This document shows positions 1 to 7,603 of a DNA stretch of 44,749 nt, piece by piece. The notes beneath the pieces were generated by a model. The model was not told the origin of the DNA and searched no databases. It was given only the letters and a program-made list of their open reading frames with translations. The stretch is from a virus. Both the position numbers and the translations under genes were made by a program. The stretch covers positions 1 to 44,749 of the IMG/VR virus record IMGVR_UViG_3300008448_000172. One strand, given 5' to 3'. Position 1 is the first letter of the stretch. Each line of letters starts with the position of its first letter.

Positions 1-2
1 AA

Positions 3-362
3 TTAAAATTAAAATTCTTAGAACAAGCTATTGGTAAAATTGCAGCATATGGACCAGGCGGCGGTGCGGGCGATACAACATCAATTACATCGTATACGAA
101 GTTAGTAACCTCTTCTACTTATGTGGTTAGTAGAAAAGATTACTATGTAGGAATAAATTACTCGGGTGCTACTACTATAACTCTACCTTCTATAAATGTG
201 GAGAATGGTAGACAGTTGGTAATTAAAGATGAATCTGGTAATGCAAGTTTAAATCCAATTACTGTTTTGGGTAATGTAGACAATGATCCGAATGGATTTA
301 TTATAAAAATAAACAATGGCGGAATACAATTAATTTATAGAAATGGTTGGAGAATAATATGA
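3..362 (+). CDS. Virion structural protein, C-terminal part (5' truncated)
   Basis: The frame is open from base 3, so this is the 3' end of a gene that starts outside the window; the stop is TGA at 360-362. The visible 119 residues include a Gly-rich stretch (GPGGGAG), then a small beta-rich domain with the phrases ITLPSI, GRQLVIKDESGNA, NPITV and IQLIYRNGWRII. This domain, ending in a W-R-[IL]-I motif, is a recurrent C-terminal module of marine phage fibre and baseplate-associated proteins. A GTG at 123 could be read as a start, but the upstream in-frame sequence is protein-like and continuous, so truncation is the better reading. The stop overlaps the next start (ATGA), so the two genes are probably translationally coupled. 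The precise role in the virion is not known. Confidence 0.7.
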   Translation, partial: LKLKFLEQAIGKIAAYGPGGGAGDTTSITSYTKLVTSSTYVVSRKDYYVGINYSGATTITLPSINVENGRQLVIKDESGNASLNPITVLGNVDNDPNGFIIKINNGGIQLIYRNGWRII

Positions 363-1720
363 CATATCTTTTTAGTAATACCGTCATTGTTGCTAATGAA
401 GTGGAAATAAAAAATGATGCAGCTAACACTTTACCTATAAGTATAATACATGAGGGAAATGTTGTAAATCATTATAATGAGCTTCCTGTAACATTGTCAG
501 CAGGTGCATCTGACGCATTTGGTAGATTGAGAATTAGTAATCCTTACACATTGGGAGATTACAAACACTTATATGGCATCGATCCCAATTTTATAGATAA
601 ACTTGATAACGGCGGAACCATTGCGTTCGTTAGAAATCAAGCATGCGCAAAGCTAGCCACAAATGCACACCCCCATAGTAATGTTATACATCAAACTAAA
701 ATGTATCATCATTATATGCCGGGCAAGAGTCAGTTAATAAAAAGCACCTTTAATTTTTATTCTAACACCACAAACGTAATTAAACGTACCGGATATTTTG
801 ACGAGTATAATGGTATTTATTTTGAACAAGATGGCAATGGAGTTCTAAGTTTTTGTATAAGAACAGATGTATCTGGTTCAGCAAGTGATGCTAGAAAGAT
901 ACCACAAAGTCAATGGAATGTAGACAAATGTGATGGTACGGGACCTTCAAAGTTTAACCTAGATATCACAAAGACACAAATTCTTTTTATAGATTTTCAG
1001 TGGTTAGGCGTTGGTAGAGTACGCTGTGGATTTGTGCATGATGGTATTTTTATATCCGCCCATGAATTTTATAACAGTAATAACTTAGATGTAGTTTATA
1101 TGAGTAATCCTAATCTACCAGTTAGATGTGAGATTAGAAATGTTGGTGCTACCACCGGAGCGAATCTAGATCAAATTTGTTCTACTGTAATTAGTGAAGG
1201 CGGTTATGTGGAATCGGGACAGGATTGGGGGGTAACTAGTCCTAGTTCCCGTTCGCTAAATTCTGGTAATACTTTACCAATTATGGCAATTAAACTAGCA
1301 CCAACTCTGCGAGGATATCCGAATCGAGAAACCGTAAGAATGGGGCAAATAAGTTTATACAGTTCTGCTAGTACAATTAAATATAAACTGATAAAGCTTC
1401 CAAACGAAGGTTTTTTAATAGGTGGCGACTGGGCAAATGTTAATATAGAAAGCGGAGTTTTATATAACTCAAATGCGACTCTGTCTATTGATGGCGAAGA
1501 AATTGATAATGGGTTCATAACCGCAACTGCTGGTTCGGGGTCATCGGGTAAAGCGACTGCGGGAACTGCAACACCAAATGCCCCAAGTGTTGCTAAGAAA
1601 AATTTCATTACGCAGAATTACTTCAATTCTAATAGCGAAGTTTTTGTAGTAGTCGTTACCAATATTGGGCCAGATCCAACAACTGTGGAAGCTGGGGTGC
1701 AATGGCGTGAGATTTACTGA
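359..1720 (+). CDS. Putative virion structural protein
   Basis: A protein of 453 residues. I choose the ATG at 359 because it overlaps the previous stop (ATGA) and has GGAG at 349-352 upstream; a TTG 12 bases earlier is less likely. Near residue 50 it carries the phrase SDAFGRLRISNPYTL, which recurs in fibre- and neck-like structural proteins of marine T4-like phages. The body is beta-rich with many Asn/Gly turns. A Gly/Ser/Ala/Thr-rich linker (around TAGSGSSGKATAGTATP) precedes a final small domain ending VQWREIY. There is no signal peptide, membrane segment or catalytic motif. The structural assignment rests on composition, the shared phrase and location among virion genes; the exact component is unresolved. 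Confidence 0.6.
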   Translation: MTYLFSNTVIVANEVEIKNDAANTLPISIIHEGNVVNHYNELPVTLSAGASDAFGRLRISNPYTLGDYKHLYGIDPNFIDKLDNGGTIAFVRNQACAKLATNAHPHSNVIHQTKMYHHYMPGKSQLIKSTFNFYSNTTNVIKRTGYFDEYNGIYFEQDGNGVLSFCIRTDVSGSASDARKIPQSQWNVDKCDGTGPSKFNLDITKTQILFIDFQWLGVGRVRCGFVHDGIFISAHEFYNSNNLDVVYMSNPNLPVRCEIRNVGATTGANLDQICSTVISEGGYVESGQDWGVTSPSSRSLNSGNTLPIMAIKLAPTLRGYPNRETVRMGQISLYSSASTIKYKLIKLPNEGFLIGGDWANVNIESGVLYNSNATLSIDGEEIDNGFITATAGSGSSGKATAGTATPNAPSVAKKNFITQNYFNSNSEVFVVVVTNIGPDPTTVEAGVQWREIY

Positions 1721-1736
1721 TCCAAATATCAAAACA

Positions 1737-1744
1737 TATAAATA
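1737..1744 (+). promoter_or_regulatory. T4-type late promoter (TATAAATA)
   Basis: An exact copy of the T4 late promoter octamer TATAAATA lies in the 50-base gap before the nucleotidyltransferase gene, with its last base 27 bases upstream of that ATG. In T4 this octamer is read by host RNA polymerase carrying the phage factors gp55 and gp33. The placement in one of the few intergenic gaps and the match to a second exact copy at 14446 support a functional site. Confidence 0.75.
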
Positions 1745-1770
1745 ATAAGAATTATATTCTGATAGAGCTC

Positions 1771-3606
1771 ATGAAATTTAAAGATTACATCCGAGAAGAA
1801 GCCAGCAAACCTGATACCATAGTAGTCCTTAATGGCCGCATGAATCCAATGACTCGTGGCCACGAGGAAAATATAAATGGTATGCTAAAATTTGCCAAAA
1901 ATCACAAAGCTGATCATTTGGTAATCGCTTCCCATTCTCATGATAGTAAGAAAAATCCATTAACTCCAGAACAAAAATTAAAGCATCTTAAAAGAGCTTT
2001 TCCCGGGGTTAATATAAAAACGTCATCTAAAGAACATCCTACAATATTTCATCAGCTATCTCAGGTACATTCTCAGGGGTATTCCCATGTGGTATTGCCC
2101 TCCGGTTCCGACCGCACTGAGGATTATGATAGAATAAAAGAATATAATGGTAAGCATGGCAAACATGGTTACTATAACTTTAAGACAATTACAACTGCCA
2201 GCACCGGAGAAAGACAAGAAGGTATCTCAGGAACAGACATGAGAAATCATGTTACTAATAATAATTTTAAAAAGTTCAGAGAAAATCTTCCTTCTAAATT
2301 ATCTGCAAATGAACAGCATGCCAGAGAAGTGTTTAATGATGTAAAGACTGGGCTGACACCAAAGAAAAAAGTTACCGAGGATTATGAAAATCCAAATCGC
2401 TTTGATTGGGGCACTCCTGGCGGTACTAAGTATATGCAGAAAATGACTCCGAATAAACCTATTGAGTGCGTAACGCCCAATGAGGTCTGGAGCGAAAAGA
2501 TGGGAATGTGTGTTCCTATTAGAGAAGCATATATTAATAATGAAATTTTTAAATTGGATGAAATCGTTGAAGCAAAAAATGGTGACAAAGGTCCTATCGT
2601 ATTTCGAGGATCAACCTATGTTACTATAAAATTAAACGAAGGTGTTACTGTTAAGCACTGGCTTAAAGATATTAAAGAGTCAACCGGCAAACTTGTTGAA
2701 AAGAAAACTACTGAGCCTGTTGTAACTTATAAGAAAAGATTTAGCGAAAAGAGAATACCTGCCTTATTAATGACTAAGGAACAACTTGTAGAAATGAATA
2801 AAGAAAATTCTCAAATTACCTACATGGGATATAAGACAGAGCATTTTGATATGTGCCCCTCTGCACATGCTTTATTCACCAAATTAATGACTTTAGATAA
2901 ATTAAATCCTAAGTACATTCTTCAAGCAATGCAGGCAACAGATCACTATTTGGGTATAGAAAAAAATGCACAGGCGAAAGGATTCGCTAACGAACAAATG
3001 GTACATGACTTTAATATGAAATTTGCTATTGCACATGACACCTTAAATATGTTATACGTTGAAGATAAAGATTTAGAATTCATGCAAGATCATCTTAAGA
3101 TTATGTCTGATTTAAGTATGCATAGAGACGGAACCTTTGCGAATGAACCTTTAGGTACAGTAACTGTACAAGGTACAAGTATGGAAGAAAGTTCAGACAG
3201 CGCTGATTATAAAATTGTTATAGAACCCGGCGGTAGAAAACGTAAAGTTCGTATGTTTAAAGAACAAAGAAAGACAATAACTATGAATAACAAATATTCT
3301 AATCTTCGTAAAAGAATTCAAGAACTTTACGAACCAGATGCTCCTACCCATAACCGAGACATTAATTTCTCAAACGAAAAAGATGTGTTCCATGGTATAG
3401 ATCACCCAATTGCTGACCAACACGTAGATGGAAAAGCTGTTGGAATGGTATCTTTTAAATCTTTTATGAATGATCCTGTTAATCAAAGGGTGGCAGCAGA
3501 GCACGAGAAAGATAGACAAGATGTGCATAGAGCTCAAACTCAATTAGGATTGAATCCAAGCCCTGCATATAAGCAGATGAAAAAAGTAAAACAACTGGAG
3601 CCATAG
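1771..3606 (+). CDS. Nucleotidyltransferase-domain protein with capsid-targeting-like N-terminus
   Basis: A protein of 611 residues. Residues 17-165 form a HxGH-superfamily nucleotidyltransferase domain: VVLNGRMNPMTRGHEE puts a TRGH signature at 28-31 and GISGTDMR (151-158) corresponds to the ISSTxxR motif. NMN adenylyltransferases and glycerol-phosphate or choline-phosphate cytidylyltransferases share this fold; the substrate cannot be told from sequence. Residues 200-611 match no enzyme family I recognise and are charged and mostly helical, with a second MVSFKSF-like segment at 559. The N-terminus MKFKDYIREEA resembles the T4 internal-head-protein targeting peptide (MKTYQEFIAEA). A late promoter (1737) precedes it and a Dps gene follows after one base. 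The inference is a late protein packed in the head, or a structural protein carrying an enzymatic domain. Confidence 0.7.
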   Translation: MKFKDYIREEASKPDTIVVLNGRMNPMTRGHEENINGMLKFAKNHKADHLVIASHSHDSKKNPLTPEQKLKHLKRAFPGVNIKTSSKEHPTIFHQLSQVHSQGYSHVVLPSGSDRTEDYDRIKEYNGKHGKHGYYNFKTITTASTGERQEGISGTDMRNHVTNNNFKKFRENLPSKLSANEQHAREVFNDVKTGLTPKKKVTEDYENPNRFDWGTPGGTKYMQKMTPNKPIECVTPNEVWSEKMGMCVPIREAYINNEIFKLDEIVEAKNGDKGPIVFRGSTYVTIKLNEGVTVKHWLKDIKESTGKLVEKKTTEPVVTYKKRFSEKRIPALLMTKEQLVEMNKENSQITYMGYKTEHFDMCPSAHALFTKLMTLDKLNPKYILQAMQATDHYLGIEKNAQAKGFANEQMVHDFNMKFAIAHDTLNMLYVEDKDLEFMQDHLKIMSDLSMHRDGTFANEPLGTVTVQGTSMEESSDSADYKIVIEPGGRKRKVRMFKEQRKTITMNNKYSNLRKRIQELYEPDAPTHNRDINFSNEKDVFHGIDHPIADQHVDGKAVGMVSFKSFMNDPVNQRVAAEHEKDRQDVHRAQTQLGLNPSPAYKQMKKVKQLEP

Positions 3607-3607
3607 A

Positions 3608-4042
3608 ATGGATGAATTGAAAACAGCGTTAACTAAAGTTTTAGCAAATACTTTCGTTATGTACTTTAAAGCACATGCATATCATTGGAATGTAGAGGGA
3701 ATGTTTTTCCCCCAGTTCCATGAATTTTTCGGAAACCTATACGAAGAACTACACGGTGCAGTCGATCCTATTGCTGAACACATTAGAGCAATTGACGGTT
3801 ACGCTCCAGCATCCTTATCAGATATAAAGTCTGCTTCTGTGATAGCAGAAAGTATGCTCATAACAGAACCTAAACAAATGATTAGTAATTTAATTTCTGA
3901 TAATAATTTAGTTATTATTTCTTTAATGCAAGCGTATCAGGAAGCAGAAAAGGTTTCGGAAATAGGGTTGGCAAATTTCCTACAAGACAGAATCGACATT
4001 CATCAAAAACATGGTTGGATGCTAAAGGCTAGTGCAAAATGA
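3608..4042 (+). CDS. Dps-like ferritin-family protein
   Basis: A protein of 144 residues, the normal size for a compact Dps. Dps proteins form 12-subunit shells that oxidise and store iron and protect DNA. The family signature is clear: HAYHWNVEG (23-31), FHEFFGNLYEEL (37-48), VDPIAEHIRAIDGYAP (52-67), and a C-terminal HGWMLKAS helix. Aligned by eye to E. coli Dps, H26, H38, D53 and E57 correspond to ferroxidase ligands H51, H63, D78 and E82, while the position of D67 is G42. The extended basic N-terminus that E. coli Dps uses to bind DNA is absent. GGAG at 3598-3601 is the ribosome-binding site. It sits between genes with capsid-targeting-like N-termini and overlaps the next by four bases, so it is likely made late. 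Confidence 0.85.
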   Translation: MDELKTALTKVLANTFVMYFKAHAYHWNVEGMFFPQFHEFFGNLYEELHGAVDPIAEHIRAIDGYAPASLSDIKSASVIAESMLITEPKQMISNLISDNNLVIISLMQAYQEAEKVSEIGLANFLQDRIDIHQKHGWMLKASAK

Positions 4043-4482
4043 TTACATTTAAAAATTTTACTCAGGAAATTTCAGAAGAAGATATCGATAATCTAATCGA
4101 ATCTTTAGAATGGGAAGATGTCATTGAGCTTTTTGATGAGGAAAATTTTATATTAGACGAGGCTATCTCCGCAACTGAAAGACTTAAGCGTGGGCAAAAG
4201 ATGCGCTCAAGAAAAGAGATGCTTAAGATTGCAAGAAATATTAAGTTAAAAAGAGCTGCAAATACAGATGTTTTAAAAAGAAGATCTAAAGTGTCTGCAA
4301 GAAAACTTCTTATGAGAAAGTTTCTGAAGGGAAGAAGCAAGTCTGATCTTTCCGCAGGAGAAAAAAGTGCGTTGGAAGCTAGAATTTCTGCAGCGCTAAA
4401 AATGGCGAAAAATCTTCCAGATAGATTAATGCCAAAGGTTAGAGATATTGAAAGAAAACGTTTGCATAGTAGGGGAAAATGA
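4039..4482 (+). CDS. Small basic phage protein, possible internal head protein
   Basis: A protein of 147 residues in two parts. Residues 1-45 are acidic and open with MITFKNFTQEI, which resembles the T4 capsid-targeting peptide. Residues 50-147 are very rich in Lys and Arg and begin ISATERLKRGQKMRSRKEM, with further basic helices (RKLLMRKFLKGRSKSDLS, MPKVRDIERKRL). This basic tail is typical of a widespread family of uncharacterised proteins in the structural regions of marine T4-like phages. The start ATG overlaps the Dps stop (ATGA) and the gene's own stop overlaps the next start region. A DNA-condensing or core protein packed in the head would fit the charge and the context, but that is inference. 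Confidence 0.6.
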   Translation: MITFKNFTQEISEEDIDNLIESLEWEDVIELFDEENFILDEAISATERLKRGQKMRSRKEMLKIARNIKLKRAANTDVLKRRSKVSARKLLMRKFLKGRSKSDLSAGEKSALEARISAALKMAKNLPDRLMPKVRDIERKRLHSRGK

Positions 4483-4484
4483 GC

Positions 4485-5303
4485 ATGAAGTTTAAAGAAC
4501 TCAGAGAAAGTATTACCTCTAGAATGATATCCATGGCGGTGAAACATACTACACCAAAGAAAAAATCCATGGTGAAAGAAGGTGAGGCAGAGGATTCTTT
4601 AGCTAAATCGGATAAAGACAAGTTTAAGTCCAAATCTTATATGGATAATGATGGCGGTGCGGCGGTACCAAAGAACTTTAATGGTGCTGACAAATATATG
4701 GATAAAGGCCCTGCTAGCGGTACTGTAAAGAAAACTTATATGGATAAAGGCCCGGCTACTCCTCCTGTAGTAAAAGAGGAATATCCGCAAATAGGAGATG
4801 GAATTTATCTAGAATTAGATGATGTTTTAATTGAAACAGAAATTATAGATGAAACCGAAGATGGTTTTATTATTTACATGGATGAGCAAAGTGAAACTTT
4901 AGTATCAAAAATTCCTGAGTTTATTTTTGGGAAAGATACTGTTGATTCTTTGAAAAGAATTAAAGATAGGGATCGTGAAAATCAGGATCCTATGAAGAAA
5001 ACTGCAGCTGCTGCAGATTTTTGGAGTAAAAGATTAAACAATCCTACAGGAAAAAATGTTAATGAAGCAGAGTATCAGGGTCGGGATGTTTCATTAAATA
5101 AACCAATGGCGGGCGATGTAGCTAAATCAAAAGTTTATGTTAAGGGGCCCAGCGGAAGAGTAGTGAAAGTAAATTTCGGTGATAAAAATCTTAGTATTAA
5201 AAAGCATATTCCTGCCAGAAGAAAATCTTTTAGAGCAAGGCACAAATGCGAAACCCCTGGACCAAAACACAAAGCAAGGTATTGGTCGTGTAAAGCTTGG
5301 TAA
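4485..5303 (+). CDS. Uncharacterised phage virion-region protein with basic Cys-containing C-terminus
   Basis: A protein of 272 residues from ATG 4485. An upstream ATG at 4479 overlaps the previous stop, but AGGGG at 4471-4475 is only 3 bases from it and 9 bases from 4485, and the latter gives the MKFKELRES start that matches the head-targeting-like starts of neighbouring genes. Residues 55-90 hold short repeats of YMD(K/N) followed by G(P/G)A. Residues 97-150 are acidic. The C-terminus is strongly basic and conserved-looking (PARRKSFRARHKCETPGPKHKARYWSCKAW, of which the key features are two Cys and many Arg/Lys/aromatics); the same ending is common in hypothetical proteins of marine T4-like phages. 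Function unknown; a role inside the head is plausible. Confidence 0.6.
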   Translation: MKFKELRESITSRMISMAVKHTTPKKKSMVKEGEAEDSLAKSDKDKFKSKSYMDNDGGAAVPKNFNGADKYMDKGPASGTVKKTYMDKGPATPPVVKEEYPQIGDGIYLELDDVLIETEIIDETEDGFIIYMDEQSETLVSKIPEFIFGKDTVDSLKRIKDRDRENQDPMKKTAAAADFWSKRLNNPTGKNVNEAEYQGRDVSLNKPMAGDVAKSKVYVKGPSGRVVKVNFGDKNLSIKKHIPARRKSFRARHKCETPGPKHKARYWSCKAW

Positions 5304-5321
5304 TAGGCATCATTTTTTAAT

Positions 5322-5329
5322 AATAAATA
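5322..5329 (+). promoter_or_regulatory. Possible late promoter (AATAAATA)
   Basis: The 54-base gap before the gene at 5358 contains AATAAATA, one mismatch from the T4 late octamer TATAAATA, 28 bases before the ATG. The spacing is close to that of the two exact octamers (27 and 24 bases), which is the main support. AT-rich sequence makes chance matches common. Confidence 0.35.
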
Positions 5330-5357
5330 ATTTAAGTAACATTAAAAGGAAATAAAA

Positions 5358-6662
5358 ATGGCACGTATAACAAACAACTTATTTGAATCAATTCAAAAAG
5401 TGACTGCCGGCGAAGTCGTAGAAAGTTCGGTAGATAAAGCTCATTACTGCGCTACACACGTAGAACACGCTCTTTTGGGCTATGGACAATGTATTTCAGA
5501 ACAACATGCTGAACCAGATGAGAATGGCGATATTGCATGGTATACTGTTCAATTCCCAACGGGAACTCATAAAATTTCTACAAACCAACTTAGAGTTGTA
5601 GAAGGCAAATCTCATATGCATTCTAAGAAGATGGCTGAAGATACCGAAGCCATCGAGGAAGCTGAAGGCGGAATTCCAAAGACCGACAGACATAAAAAAT
5701 TAGCATCGCATTATGGCGATCCAAATCGCATTACCAGAGGCGATGTCATCACTGCTGCTAAAAAGAATGCAATGAAGGAAGCTAAAGATGTAAGCGCTTT
5801 CGATTGGAAGAGTAAATCTAAGGCACCTGAAAGTAAATTTTCGGCTAAGAAAACTGCTTCCGGAACCATTTATACTAAAAAGTATAAAGAGGAAAAGGAT
5901 GATGATGATTTAAAATCACCTTCAAGAAGAGCTAGAGATTCTGCAGCAGTTCTCGGTAAAGGTGAAGTAAGAAAACAAAAATCCATGAAAGAGGGAACCA
6001 TGCAAACAGTTATTAACCATAATGACTTCGTATTAGAAGTCACAGACAATCCTACGTTTAAAGATTATTTTGCAGCAATGCAAGCAATTGTTCCTTCTCT
6101 TGACGAGAACGTACAACAAGAAATGATTACAATTGCGACTGAAGCCTACAAAGAAGGTTACATTGACGTAATCTTAGAATCAATGGCAAAACAGGCATTT
6201 ACTGATAGGATAAATAATTATAGAAAAGCAGGCTATGAAGTATATAATGAAAAGTATGTAGTGAATTCTGGCGATCCATACGTAGAATATACTGTAGAAA
6301 AGAACGGCGAAGTAACGAAGTATGTACATACCGGTGTTGCTATGCAAGTTAGTGAAGAAGATGAGATTCAGACTTCTGTAGATTCTCAGGGTCGTATTCG
6401 TTATATGAAAGATCCAAAGAATCCTAGTCCACAAAAATCATCTGTAGATGATAAAGGTAGACTACAATATAAGGATACAGACAGACCAAATTCTTCTTCC
6501 GTAGATGATCAAGGTCGTATTCAGTATATGAGAGATCCAAATAATCCTACTCCTCAGTATTCTTCAGTTGATTCTAAGGGTAGACTACAGTACAAGGGAC
6601 CTACTGCTGGTCCTCAGCAAACTACTGTAGATGACAAAGATAGAATTATCTTCCGTAAGTAA
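5358..6662 (+). CDS. Uncharacterised structural-region protein with SVDDxGRxxY repeats
   Basis: A protein of 434 residues with AAAGGA upstream as ribosome-binding site. Residues 28-80 form a small domain with VEHALLGYGQCI, SEQHAEPDENGDIAWYTVQF and THKISTNQLRVVE, a phrase combination that recurs in hypothetical proteins of marine T4-like phages. The middle (90-200) is charged and low in complexity. Residues 210-280 are helical (NPTFKDYFAAMQAIVP, TEAYKEGYIDVILESMA). The last 95 residues carry five imperfect repeats of [ST]-V-D-[DS]-x-[GD]-R-[IL]-x-[YF], spaced 20-22 residues apart with Pro/Gly-rich links, which look like regular beta units. No enzyme motif is seen. It is probably a virion component because of its neighbours. 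Confidence 0.6.
   Translation: MARITNNLFESIQKVTAGEVVESSVDKAHYCATHVEHALLGYGQCISEQHAEPDENGDIAWYTVQFPTGTHKISTNQLRVVEGKSHMHSKKMAEDTEAIEEAEGGIPKTDRHKKLASHYGDPNRITRGDVITAAKKNAMKEAKDVSAFDWKSKSKAPESKFSAKKTASGTIYTKKYKEEKDDDDLKSPSRRARDSAAVLGKGEVRKQKSMKEGTMQTVINHNDFVLEVTDNPTFKDYFAAMQAIVPSLDENVQQEMITIATEAYKEGYIDVILESMAKQAFTDRINNYRKAGYEVYNEKYVVNSGDPYVEYTVEKNGEVTKYVHTGVAMQVSEEDEIQTSVDSQGRIRYMKDPKNPSPQKSSVDDKGRLQYKDTDRPNSSSVDDQGRIQYMRDPNNPTPQYSSVDSKGRLQYKGPTAGPQQTTVDDKDRIIFRK
6372..6659 (+). repeat. Five in-frame repeats encoding SVDDxGR(I/L)xY units
   Basis: Within the 3' end of the gene at 5358, five units start at about 6372, 6435, 6495, 6561 and 6621. Each encodes a [ST]VD-x-x-[GD]-R-[IL] core, and units alternate between endings RYMKDP/QYMRDP and LQYK. 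Spacing is 60-66 bases. Confidence 0.7.
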
Positions 6663-6663
6663 T

Positions 6664-6698
6664 GGCGTAAGCCCGACAGGTCGGGGTCGTTAGCCCGA
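6664..6698 (+). other. Intergenic inverted repeats with two alternative hairpins
   Basis: The 60-base gap between 6662 and 6723 holds CCCGA at 6672-6676, TCGGG at 6681-6685 and CCCGA at 6694-6698. The middle block can pair with either outer block, giving two mutually exclusive stems. A further GGC-GTAA-GCC mini-stem overlaps at 6664-6673. An A-run (6701-6706), not a U-run, follows, so this is not a classical terminator for + strand transcription. GC-rich blocks stand out in this AT-rich genome. It could be an RNA processing, stability or attenuation element ahead of the next gene's AAGGAG. Confidence 0.5.
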
Positions 6699-6722
6699 TC
6701 AAAAAATAATAAGGAGAGCAAA

Positions 6723-7577
6723 ATGTCTCAATGGGGCAATTTAGATTACAAAGAATTGTTGGGAACCGCGGCAGTAGTTGAGGGCGCAACTAACGTAACA
6801 ACAACAATCGGTAGCTTTACTACAGCTAACGTAAGACCAGGAGACGCTCTTCTGATTTCGAACGTTAAGTATAGAGTAGCAGCTATTACTTCTAATACAA
6901 CTTTAACACTAAGTAATGCCTATACTGCAGCAACAGGTGCAGGCAGGGCAATGGCTATACAACAATCGCCTAAAGATCTTCTAACCTATGGTTGGACGTC
7001 AAACGTTAATTACGATAACCTAGTAGGTAAGCGTAATGTATTTGGTGTAGATAAATTAGAAGTTCAAAATCCTGATGTAAAAGCCAAAGGTATTAACTCA
7101 CCAGGCTGGGTGCATTATAAGACTTGGACAAACACTCAGGGCTCTACTCGTCACAGAGCAGAAACTTTAGTTGCAATGTCGAAGAACTTTAATAGTAATG
7201 CTATTCCTTCACTGCAACTTGATGCACCAGATGATGCAACAATTCCTGATTATGGTGTAACCGTTTCAACAGTTAGTGCAACTAAGACAGGTACTGCGGC
7301 ATCACCAAGTGCAATTTATGCGGCAACAGGAACAGTTATTCCTTCAGGTCCGACCCCAACATATACATGGCAGTTCTCGCCAAATAATATCGTTTGGGTA
7401 GGTCTATTGAACAACGATGGTCCGGTAAACACAGGAAATGCTACATCGTCAATAACTCTATCTAATATCTACGCAACACCTAATGTTATTAGTGGTTATG
7501 TAAGAGTTGTAGTTGGTGCAGCAGGAACAACTGATACAGCAACATCTGCAGCATTCCAGATTGTAGCAGGTTCCTAA
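6723..7577 (+). CDS. Virion structural protein with Ig-like C-terminus
   Basis: A protein of 284 residues with a strong AAGGAG site at 6711-6716. Residues 1-80 form a small beta domain (TAAVVEGATNVTTTIGSF, VRPGDALLISNVKYRVAAI, TLTLSNAYT) of a type seen at the N-terminus of abundant hypothetical structural proteins in marine myoviruses. Residues 85-160 include VFGVDKLEVQ and GWVHYKTWTN. Residues 170-284 are Ser/Thr/Ala-rich and resemble an Ig-like fold: TPTYTWQFSPNNIVWVG has the Trp of such domains and SGYVRVVVGAAG a later strand. Ig-like domains commonly decorate capsids and tails. A head-decoration or tail-surface role is likely but unproven. Confidence 0.65.
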   Translation: MSQWGNLDYKELLGTAAVVEGATNVTTTIGSFTTANVRPGDALLISNVKYRVAAITSNTTLTLSNAYTAATGAGRAMAIQQSPKDLLTYGWTSNVNYDNLVGKRNVFGVDKLEVQNPDVKAKGINSPGWVHYKTWTNTQGSTRHRAETLVAMSKNFNSNAIPSLQLDAPDDATIPDYGVTVSTVSATKTGTAASPSAIYAATGTVIPSGPTPTYTWQFSPNNIVWVGLLNNDGPVNTGNATSSITLSNIYATPNVISGYVRVVVGAAGTTDTATSAAFQIVAGS

Positions 7578-7603
7578 TTAGTGAAATAAATTAAAAGAAA
7601 ATA

